Positions 22,546-29,202 of a stretch of DNA of 29,300 nucleotides are shown piece by piece. The position numbers and the translations under genes were made by a program. The notes beneath the pieces are model-generated. The model had not been told where the DNA came from, made no database searches, and worked only from the letters and a program-made list of their open reading frames with translations. Source of the DNA: STD1-204 sp041649895 (GTDB lineage Bacteria > Patescibacteriota > Minisyncoccia > Minisyncoccales > Minisyncoccaceae); assembly GCA_041649895.1 (NCBI GenBank), contig JBAZMG010000003.1, positions 1-29,300 of the forward strand, in the 5' to 3' direction. How positions within the stretch are numbered: the stretch's first letter is position 1; every line of letters starts with the position of its first letter.

Positions 22546-24248
22546 ATGTCTATCAGAGGTTTTTTTAATTCGGAACAAAAAAATATAAAAATAGCGGCGC
22601 TGATCATGGCAATAGCGGTTCTTTTGAGCCGTTTTTTAGGTTTGATAAGGGACAGGCTTTTGGCCGGGACTTTCGGCGCTTCGGCCGATTTGGATATATA
22701 TTTTGCGGCTTTCAGGATGCCTGACTTAATTTATAGCATTATCTTCGCGGGCGGAATTCTCGTTTCGTTTTTGCCCTTGTTTTCCGAATATCAAAAAAAG
22801 GACAAACAGGAAAGCTGGCAAATCACCAATTATGTTCTTAATTTATTCGTCGTATCTTATTTTGCTTTTTTCGTTTTGTTTTTTATCTTTACGCCCGGTT
22901 TTGTTTCCACCCTGATCGGCAAATTCAGTCCCGCGGAACAGGCAAAGACAATCGCGTTAACCAGGCTCATCTTTGTTAGCGTTTTCTTTTTTGGGATATC
23001 TTCGATTTTTTCCACGATCTTGAATTATTTTAATCGTTTTGTCGCTTACTCGCTCGCGCCTATTTTGTATAATCTCGGCATTATCTTTGGCATTGTTTTT
23101 CTTTCTCCTCATTTCGGCATATTCGGGCCGGGCATAGGCGTGGTCATTGGCGCGTTCCTTCATTTCGCGATACAGGTTCCTCCGGCAATCAAGTGCGGCT
23201 ACAGGTATAAGCCGATAATCAGTTTAAAGCATCCTGCTATCGCCAATTTTTTCAAATTGGTCGTGCCTCGCATCTTTGCCTCATCTTCATCGCAAATTGA
23301 TTTTATCGTGGCAACTTTTATCGCTTCGGGAATCGGTATCGGAGCGATTTCCGTTTTTAATCTGTCGAACAATTTGCGTTATCTGCCCATCGGCATTATC
23401 GGCGTTTCTTTCGCCACGGCCGTTTTTCCCTTGCTGTCAAAATTGTGGGCTTCAAAAGAAAAAGAAGAATTTTTCAGCAAATTTCGGCAGACATTTTTAG
23501 AGGTTTTGTATGTTTCGTTTCCGATCGGAGTTTTGATATTCGTTTTGCGCGAACCTATAGTGGAAATTATTTATCGAACCGGAAAGTTTGACGAGAGCGC
23601 TGTTGTCATTACCGGAGCTTGTTTGGGATTATATTTCTTAAGCACTTTCGCGCAATGCCTTGTACCCATAATTTTGCGAGGATTTTTCAGCATCAAAGAC
23701 ACTTTTACGCCCACGGTGATCGCGCTCGTAAACACGCTTTTCAATATGGTCTTTTTCTTTCCGTTTGTCGCTCTGTTTGGGGAGGGAATCAATTCGGTTT
23801 TGAATTTTTCGGCAAAAATATCAATATTACCATCCCCGTGGCCTTAAACGGCAATAATTTTCTATCAGCGGGGGTAAAAACAATATTCGGACTGGACGGG
23901 ACTGCTAATTTTCCGGTCTTGGGACTTGTGCTCGCGTTCAACCTGGGATTGCTTTTGGAATTTGTTTTATTGTTCATTTTCTTTTACAAAAAAGTCGGGA
24001 ATTTTGGCATAAAAAATATCTTTGCTTCATTTCTAAAGATATTGATTGCGACAATTATTATGGCCTCAATTTCGTTTTTCGCGTATGAGAATACAAAGCC
24101 TTTCTTCCCGGGCAACTTTTGGGGCGTACTCGTCCAATTCATATTGATCACCGTGATTTCGGCGCTTGCGTATTTGGTGATTACAATTATACTTAAATCT
24201 CCGGAAATCAAGTTTTTAAAAAGATACTTACCACATAGGAATAGTTAG
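22546..24248 (+). pseudogene. murJ: murJ (lipid II flippase), reading frame broken by one base
   Basis: A multi-pass membrane protein of the MurJ/MviN family, which moves the peptidoglycan precursor lipid II across the membrane. The N-terminal part, SRFLGLIRDRLLAGTFGASADLD (cut as SRFLGLIRDRLLAGTFG) and FRMPDLIYSIIFAGGI, is the clear family signature. The frame from 22546 stops at 23847 (433 codons) with an unrelated ending (SAKISILPSPWP). The expected membrane segments continue in another frame up to 24248 (FGLDGTANFPVLGLVLAFN and on). Adding one G in the run TTTGGGGAGGG (about 23776-23786) joins both parts as LFGGGNQFGFEFFG and gives about 567 residues, normal for MurJ. No good slippery heptamer is in frame, so programmed shifting is unlikely. 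A homopolymer sequencing or assembly error, or a recent mutation, is more likely. Confidence 0.85.
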
Positions 24249-24284
24249 TCATATTAAATAATATAAACCGTAGTTAAGGAGAGG

Positions 24285-26123
24285 ATGGGCGAAGCTCGCC
24301 TTCGTCCTTCGCAAAGCTCAGGACTACGGCGAAGCGAAGTGAAAATAAGAAATTTCGTTATTATCGCGCATATTGATCACGGCAAGTCAACTTTAGCTGA
24401 CCGGTTTTTGGAAATCACGGGAACTGTGCAAAAAGGCAAGATGAGAGCTCAGTATTTGGACGCGATGGATCTGGAGAGGGAAAAGGGGATAACGATCAAA
24501 ATGGCGCCGGTCAGAATGTTTTCCAAAGACAAAAAGACCGGAGAAGAGATCATGCTCAATCTTATCGATACCCCGGGGCATATAGACTTTAATTATGAGG
24601 TGTCGCGCAGTTTGGCGGCCGTTGAGGGCGCGATCTTGCTTGTGGACGCCACAAAGGGGATTCAAGCGCAAACCATTACCAATCTTGAGCTTGCTAGAGC
24701 GCAAGGATTGGTTATTATCCCGGTAATTAATAAGATTGATTCTCTGCAAGCCAAGACAGAGGAGGTAAAGAAAGAAATAAGCGAGTTTTTAAAAATAGAC
24801 GAGTCATCGATAATGTCCATTTCCGCAAAAACGGGCGAGAATGTGGAGGCACTTTTAGACACAGTGATTGAGAAAGTCCCGGAACCGAAAACAGACTCGG
24901 ATAAGCCTTTGCGCGCCCTGATCTTTGATTCAAAGTATGATTCTTTTTTGGGAGTGGTTTCTTTTGTCCGAGTGATGGAGGGTAAGGTCAAGCCCAATGA
25001 AAAGATATTGTTAATAAACGCGAAATCGCAGGGAATCGTAAAAGAAATGGGAATTTTCAAACCCGAAATGAGTACCATTGGTGAATTAAAGGCCGGAGAG
25101 ATCGGGTATCTCGCCACAGGCATTAAAGACGCGGAAAAGATCGGTATCGGAGACACGATCACCATCAATAACCCGGAATTAAAGATCGAGCCCCTGCCCG
25201 GCTATAAAGAACCGGAGCCGAAAATTTTTGTTTCGGTCTATCCTGAGGACCAGGGTGAGTTTGAATTATTGAAATTAGCCTTGTCAAAATTAAAATTAAA
25301 CGATTCCGCCCTGTTCTACCAGCAACAGAATTTTTATGTTTTCGGCCGAGGGTTTTTGTGCGGATTTTTGGGCACGCTTCACGCGGAAATAACAATGGAA
25401 AGATTGAGGCGTGAATTCGGATTGGAAATAGTGATTGGCGCTCCGCAAGTGGGATACAAGGCTATTGACCCGAAAGGAAAGGAAGTTATGATATATAATC
25501 CGTTGGATTGGTCCGACAGTTATCGAAAATTTTTCGAGCCCTGGGCGGAAGTGAAAATTATTATCGGTGCCGCGTACCTGGGCAGAGTGTTTGATTATCT
25601 CGCGGAATTGGAAGGCAAGCATATTGATTCTTATCCTTTCGGAACCGACAGATATATGCTTATCTATGAGATGCCTTTGCGTGAAATAATCGGAAAATTT
25701 TATGAAAACCTTTTGAATATTACCCAGGGATTTGCATCTTTGACGTATAAGGAGGTAGAATATAGGGAAGCTGATTTGGTAAAATTGGAAATATTGGTCG
25801 CGGGAAAGACGGAAGAAGCATTGAGCAGAATTTTACCCCGGGTGAATGCCATTGCCGAGTCCAGGCGGATTGTGCAAAAATTAAAAGAATTGTTGCCGAG
25901 AGAATCATTCGCCGTGCCGCTTCAGGGCAAGATCGGAGGCGCGATTGTGAGCAGGGAAACCTTGAGCGGGTTCAGAAAGGACGTGCTTGCTCCGCTTTAT
26001 GGAGGCGATTACAGCAGAAAGAAGAAGTTGTTGGAAAAGCAAAAGAAGGGTAAGGAAAAAATGAAACAAAAAGGGGAGGTAAGGATACCCCCCGAAGTAT
26101 TTTTGAAAGTGTTTGGATCGTAA
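24285..26123 (+). CDS. lepA: Elongation factor 4 (LepA), with a repeat-derived N-terminal extension
   Basis: A ribosome-binding GTPase, 612 residues from ATG 24285. G motifs: AHIDHGKST (G1), EREKGITI (G2), DTPGH (G3), NKID (G4) and SAKTG (G5). EF4-specific parts are YKAIDPKGKEVMIYNPLDW near 395 (cut as YKAIDPKGKEVMIYNPLD), SYPFGTDRYML and the C-terminal KEKMKQKGEVRIPPEVFL. It acts on stalled or misplaced ribosomes. Family members normally begin a few residues before IRNF; here GTG at 24339 gives VKIRNF, a normal start of 594 residues. The 18 codons before it (MGEARLRPSQSSGLRRSE) are encoded by a GC-rich palindromic element. AAGGAG (24276-24281) precedes the ATG by only 3 bases. Either start is possible; the extension probably came from repeat insertion. 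Confidence 0.95.
   Translation: MGEARLRPSQSSGLRRSEVKIRNFVIIAHIDHGKSTLADRFLEITGTVQKGKMRAQYLDAMDLEREKGITIKMAPVRMFSKDKKTGEEIMLNLIDTPGHIDFNYEVSRSLAAVEGAILLVDATKGIQAQTITNLELARAQGLVIIPVINKIDSLQAKTEEVKKEISEFLKIDESSIMSISAKTGENVEALLDTVIEKVPEPKTDSDKPLRALIFDSKYDSFLGVVSFVRVMEGKVKPNEKILLINAKSQGIVKEMGIFKPEMSTIGELKAGEIGYLATGIKDAEKIGIGDTITINNPELKIEPLPGYKEPEPKIFVSVYPEDQGEFELLKLALSKLKLNDSALFYQQQNFYVFGRGFLCGFLGTLHAEITMERLRREFGLEIVIGAPQVGYKAIDPKGKEVMIYNPLDWSDSYRKFFEPWAEVKIIIGAAYLGRVFDYLAELEGKHIDSYPFGTDRYMLIYEMPLREIIGKFYENLLNITQGFASLTYKEVEYREADLVKLEILVAGKTEEALSRILPRVNAIAESRRIVQKLKELLPRESFAVPLQGKIGGAIVSRETLSGFRKDVLAPLYGGDYSRKKKLLEKQKKGKEKMKQKGEVRIPPEVFLKVFGS
24288..24338. repeat. GC-rich palindromic element at the 5' end of lepA
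   Basis: GGCGAAGCTCGCC and CTTCGTCCT...AGGACTACGGCGAAG form imperfect nested inverted repeats. The TACGGCGAAG end matches the element at 15091-15127. It lies in frame between the ribosome-binding site and the family-typical start of lepA. Confidence 0.65.
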
Positions 26124-26126
26124 GTC

Positions 26127-26228
26127 TTAGAATCCGGGCGCCACGAGAGAAGCGATTGTGGCAAGCGCCACCAAGGCTACGATAATAATCCAAACGATTC
26201 TGAATAATTTTTTCGATTTTTTTGACAT
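26127..26228 (-). CDS. Short membrane peptide, 33 residues
   Basis: From ATG 26228 (MSKKSKKLFRIVWIIIV) a lysine-rich N-terminus is followed by one hydrophobic segment (about residues 9-29) and a short end, SLVAPGF. Function unknown. The form, positive head and single membrane helix, matches small membrane peptides often found in CPR genomes; this is recollection, not checked. A TATAAA box three bases before the ATG and a TTGTAA 16 bp further upstream on the minus strand suggest a near-leaderless transcript. It is divergent from the ftsB-like gene and converges with lepA, whose stop is 3 bp away. Confidence 0.5.
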   Translation of the reverse strand: MSKKSKKLFRIVWIIIVALVALATIASLVAPGF

Positions 26229-26249
26229 ATATTTATACCTGAATAAATT
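26222..26249 (+). promoter_or_regulatory. Putative promoter of the ftsB-like gene
   Basis: TTGACA (26222-26227), 16-bp spacer, TAAATT (26244-26249), with ATG at 26264. The -35 overlaps the start of the minus-strand small peptide gene. The -10 is weak. Confidence 0.45.
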
Positions 26250-26263
26250 ATCTTTACAAAACA

Positions 26264-26680
26264 ATGTTAGCAAAAAAGGGCAAAAAAAGAAAGGGCGGAG
26301 GCTTCCAGGCAAAGATCACCAAGGGCTTGGGTATATTGGCTTTCATTTTTTTGTTTAGTTATTTGTCTTTTGCCAATGTCAAGATTTTGATCGCCAGGAT
26401 GGAGGCGGGTAAAAATCTTTCGGAATTAACTAACACAACTACAGGCCTGGAGAAAGAAAAAGACAGGCTTAATTTGGAGCTTGGTAAAACAGGTAGTGAA
26501 GAATTTTTGGAAAAAGTGGCCCGCGAGGAGTTGGGTTTTCAAAAGCAAGGGGAGCAGGTGATAGTGGTAAGAAAAGAAGAGTCGAATCTGGATAAAGAGC
26601 CGAGCAAAACTAATCGCTTGCAATTTGTCGAAGATTTTGCTAATTGGATAGGCGGGCTGTTTAAAGGATTAACTCAATAG
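26264..26680 (+). CDS. FtsB/DivIC-family cell division protein
   Basis: 138 residues. A strongly basic N-terminus (KKGKKRKGGGFQAK) inside the cell, one membrane segment (about 22-40, GILAFIFLFSYLSFANVKI), then a coiled-coil stretch (about 41-75, LTNTTTGLEKEKDRLNLELG) and the family's closing motif EEFLEKVAREELGFQKQGEQ (79-98) leading to VIVV. FtsB and DivIC form a complex with FtsL and FtsQ/DivIB that activates septal wall synthesis. The C-terminal 35 residues (NLDKEPSKTNRLQFVED and a hydrophobic end) extend beyond the core family. No Shine-Dalgarno is seen. The gene lies 80 bp before a tRNA gene with no clear terminator between them. Confidence 0.85.
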   Translation: MLAKKGKKRKGGGFQAKITKGLGILAFIFLFSYLSFANVKILIARMEAGKNLSELTNTTTGLEKEKDRLNLELGKTGSEEFLEKVAREELGFQKQGEQVIVVRKEESNLDKEPSKTNRLQFVEDFANWIGGLFKGLTQ

Positions 26681-26761
26681 TTCGGGAGTTTACCACTAAT
26701 GGTTTGTTAATCGGTTTCAATGATTTTACCACAAAGGTTTATTGATTTTATTAATGAGTTT

Positions 26762-26833
26762 GCCAGAGTAGCTTAACGGCAAAGCAATTCTTTCGTAAAG
26801 AAGAGACTGCGAGTTCGATTCTCGCCTCTGGCT
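26762..26833 (+). tRNA. tRNA-Thr (anticodon CGT)
   Basis: The cloverleaf can be drawn base by base. Acceptor stem GCCAGAG/CTCTGGC (26762-26768 with 26826-26832). D stem GCTT/AAGC with GG in the loop. Anticodon stem TTCT/AGAA plus one mismatch, with loop TTCGTAA, so the anticodon is CGT at 26794-26796, reading ACG. T stem GCGAG/CTCGC with loop TTCGATT. G1-C72 and C2-G71 agree with threonine identity. The discriminator is T and CCA is not encoded. The 3' end recurs in fragments downstream (26962, 27007, 27146). Confidence 0.9.
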
Positions 26834-27215
26834 CAAGCAAATTTTACTTCGTAAAATTGTGCCAGTAGTTAGTAGTTTGTAATTTGTAGTTAGCGCAATG
26901 AATTATTAGGATATACTAAAATTTGCTTCCCAAAGTACAAATTACTCACACAAAGTACATCTTCGATTCTCGCCTTCATTTTTTGCAGAGCAAAAGTTAC
27001 TGAAAGCGATTCTCGCCTCTGGAATCGAAGGCGGAGGCGCGACGGCGCCGAGCCAGTACCGGAGCGCAGCCTCAGCAGAGGCTGACGCGCAGGCTGAAAG
27101 TCCTGAGCCTGTCGAAGGGCTGAAAGTCCTGAGCCTGTCGAAGGGCGATTCTCGCTCATAAAAAAATCGAAGCCGGAAGGAGGCAATATGAGGGCACAGC
27201 CCGTTTTTTTTATAC
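26834..27215. repeat. Gene-free, repeat-rich region with tRNA 3'-end fragments
   Basis: No gene is supported here. It contains the hairpin AATTTTAC-TTC-GTAAAATT (26840-26858); an AT-rich simple stretch (about 26862-26892); partial copies of the tRNA 3' end at 26962-26975 (14 bases), 27007-27022 (CGATTCTCGCCTCTGG, 16 bases) and 27146-27155 (10 bases); a GC-rich block with inverted parts (27028-27093); and an exact 26-bp tandem duplication (27094-27119 and 27120-27145) containing CCTGAGCCTGTCGAAGG. A Shine-Dalgarno-like AAGGAGG at 27177-27183 precedes an ATG without a credible protein. Confidence 0.7.
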
Positions 27216-27244
27216 AATGTTTAGGAGTTTCGCTTCTAAACATT
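27216..27244 (+). repeat. AATGTTT palindrome, copy 6
   Basis: AATGTTTAGGAG (27216-27227) pairs with CTTCTAAACATT (27233-27244) with one G-T wobble, loop TTTCG, then TTTATTTT. It lies upstream of the second pilin cluster and may insulate it from upstream transcription. Confidence 0.85.
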
Positions 27245-27262
27245 TTTATTTTCCGCGGATTT

Positions 27263-27271
27263 TGCTATAAT
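27263..27271 (+). promoter_or_regulatory. Extended -10 promoter of the second pilin cluster
   Basis: TGCTATAAT (27263-27271) is an extended -10. No good -35 is seen. The start near 27278 gives a leader of about 26 bases that is a threefold AATTAAG simple repeat. Confidence 0.6.
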
Positions 27272-27303
27272 ATTAGAAAAGAATTAAGAATTAAGAATTA
27301 AGA

Positions 27304-28233
27304 ATGGGAGGTTTAAAACGAAGAGCGTTCACATTGATTGAGCTATTGGTGGTAATAGCGATTATTGGTATCTTGTCTGCCTTGATTGTTGTGGGAATGA
27401 ATTCAACAACACAGAAAGCCACAATCGCCAAAGCACAGGTTTTTTCCAATTCGTTGCGTAATTCTTTGATGAGTAATTTAATTTCAGAATGGAAATTTGA
27501 AAGCGGAACACATACAGATGGACAGGGTGCGGATGCAAATGATGCTAAAGATACTTGGGGAACAAACAATGCTACCTCTATTTCGGGAGCATTAATAAAA
27601 GAAGGGTCAAATTGTATGAGTAGTAAATGTTTGTCTTTTGACGGGAATGATTACGTCGACTACGGAACAGGCTCTTCTTTTAATTTTGGCAATGGAACAT
27701 CCGATAATCCCTTTACTTTCAATGGATGGTTTAAAATGGCCGATGCTACAAGTTGTGGTTTTATGGGTAGATTTACGAATCCCAGCTATCAATATAGTTT
27801 TTATAGCGGTAGTACCGATAAATTAACCTTTATATTATATGATGCCGACTCATCCAATTACATTGCTCGGCGTAGTGTGGCAGTAACTAATTATGAAAAT
27901 CAATGGATTAATCTTGTTGCTACTTATGATGGTTTGGGCATAACCGGAATGAGGATATATCTTAATGGGGTAAGAGTAGACTCTGCAGATCTTACCAGCG
28001 GTTCTTATACGGCAATGGAATTATTAAGTGTTAATAATTATGTGGGGGCGGGCGGGGGATATATGAACGGTCAAATAGACGAAGTTCGCGTATTTAATGC
28101 CGCAATTCCGACTTCTCAAATTGAGCAAATGTATTTTGCCGGAATAAATAAACTTTTTGCTAAAAATCAGATTAATCAAATTGATTATCGGCAACGATTA
28201 ACCCAATTATCAAACAATTTCGCAAAACAATAA
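27304..28233 (+). CDS. Pilin-like protein with LamG-like domain, member 8 (second cluster)
   Basis: 309 residues with leader MGGLKRRA and first mature residue F9. The helix region reads STTQKATIAKAQVFSNSLRN, as in members 2-6, showing that both clusters belong to one family. The segment SEWKFESGTHTDGQGADAND precedes CMSSKC near residue 104, the only member with MSSK between the cysteines, followed by LSFDGNDYVDYGTGSSF. LamG-like strands FTFNGWFKMADA and WINLVATYDGLGITGMRIYLNG, cut as WINLVATYDGLG, are clear. The tail is QIEQMYFAGINKLFAKNQI. The stop codon begins the palindrome at 28232-28260. Confidence 0.85.
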   Translation: MGGLKRRAFTLIELLVVIAIIGILSALIVVGMNSTTQKATIAKAQVFSNSLRNSLMSNLISEWKFESGTHTDGQGADANDAKDTWGTNNATSISGALIKEGSNCMSSKCLSFDGNDYVDYGTGSSFNFGNGTSDNPFTFNGWFKMADATSCGFMGRFTNPSYQYSFYSGSTDKLTFILYDADSSNYIARRSVAVTNYENQWINLVATYDGLGITGMRIYLNGVRVDSADLTSGSYTAMELLSVNNYVGAGGGYMNGQIDEVRVFNAAIPTSQIEQMYFAGINKLFAKNQINQIDYRQRLTQLSNNFAKQ

Positions 28234-28260
28234 TGTTTAGGCCTTTGAGGCCTAAACATT
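28232..28260. repeat. AATGTTT palindrome, copy 7 (between pilins 8 and 9)
   Basis: AATGTTTAGGCCT (28232-28244) pairs perfectly over 13 bp with AGGCCTAAACATT (28248-28260), loop TTG. The ATG of member 9 is 6 bp downstream and no T-run follows, as at copies 1 and 2. Confidence 0.88.
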
Positions 28261-28266
28261 GAGAAA

Positions 28267-29202
28267 ATGAATAAACAGATCAAAAAACAATTTGCATTCA
28301 CCTTGATTGAGTTATTGGTCGTGATAGCGATTATTGGAATCCTTTCCGCCCTGATCATTGTGGGAATGAATAGTACTACAGATAAGGCTAGGATTGCAAA
28401 ATCTCAGGTATTTTCCAGCTCGTTGCGTAATTCACTGATAAATGACTTGACCTCTGAATGGAAACTAGACAATGGTTCTGGAACAACAGCAACTGATTCG
28501 TGGAGTGGAGGCAACTCCGGAACATTAACCGGATTCGCGAACACAACAGCTGGATGGGGAGATACTAATACTTCAGGATGGATGAGCAGTTCCAATTGCA
28601 TATCCGGAACTTGTTTAAAATTTGACGGGATCGATGATTATATTAATTGCGGAAGCGGCAGTAATTTGGATATAACCGAAAAGATTACGATAAGTTTTTG
28701 GTTTAAAGCGTTATCTTTGGGCAGCACAAGAGGTATTATATCAAAGATGATTTATGTAAATGGAACAAACAAACAGGGCTATTTTATTAGATTTAGTACG
28801 TCTAGTTCTTTGGGCTTTTCAACTCAAAACAATGTATTAACTGATGGTTTCGTATCGTCCATTACTCCTTTTTCTTTGAATAAATGGTATCATATTGTGG
28901 AGACATTTGATTCAGGAACTATGAAAATTCATATTGACGGTGCTTTAAATAATCAAACCATCAATCAAACATATCCACTTGCGGCAGCCACTACTTTTAA
29001 AATAGGAAGTACATACGGAGGATCAGAAAATTTTAGTGGCGTGATTGATGATATTCGTGTATTTAGTGCCGCAATCCCGACTTCGCAAATTCAGCAAATG
29101 TATTTCGCGGGTCTGAACAAACTTTTCGCGAAACAAATTATTAATGTGAGTGGATACCAACAACGACTAGCCGAACTAGTAATCGATTATGCAAAAAATT
29201 AA
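28267..29202 (+). CDS. Pilin-like protein with LamG-like domain, member 9
   Basis: 311 residues with leader MNKQIKKQFA. The region after the helix (SEWKLDNGSGTTATDSWSGG, then WGDTNTSGWMSSSNC) is closest to members 1 and 6 of the first cluster, so paralogous groups cross the two clusters. CISGTC lies near residue 114, followed by LKFDGIDDYINCGSGSNL. LamG-like strands ITISFWFKALSLG and WYHIVETFDSGTMKIHIDG are present. The tail is QIQQMYFAGLNKLFAKQII. The last 14 bases overlap the start of member 10, the same arrangement as between members 1/2 and 2/3. Confidence 0.86.
   Translation: MNKQIKKQFAFTLIELLVVIAIIGILSALIIVGMNSTTDKARIAKSQVFSSSLRNSLINDLTSEWKLDNGSGTTATDSWSGGNSGTLTGFANTTAGWGDTNTSGWMSSSNCISGTCLKFDGIDDYINCGSGSNLDITEKITISFWFKALSLGSTRGIISKMIYVNGTNKQGYFIRFSTSSSLGFSTQNNVLTDGFVSSITPFSLNKWYHIVETFDSGTMKIHIDGALNNQTINQTYPLAAATTFKIGSTYGGSENFSGVIDDIRVFSAAIPTSQIQQMYFAGLNKLFAKQIINVSGYQQRLAELVIDYAKN

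Noticed and set aside
23770..23850. Programmed -1 frameshift in murJ
   Set aside because: No in-frame X-XXY-YYZ heptamer with good re-pairing and no downstream hairpin or pseudoknot were found; a missing base in a G run explains it better.
26942..27243. Minus-strand open frames of 91 and 117 codons
   Set aside because: They are formed by repeat sequence (tandem 26-mers, tRNA fragments) and have no start signals or recognisable protein features.
27188..27301. 37-codon frame with AAGGAGG upstream
   Set aside because: It runs through the AATGTTT palindrome, the -10 box of the next gene and an AATTAAG simple repeat; the sequence is not protein-like. It may be the start of a lost gene.
14119..28260. 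CRISPR array from repeated palindromes
   Set aside because: The copies are far apart, irregularly spaced and separated by genes; no cas genes are present.
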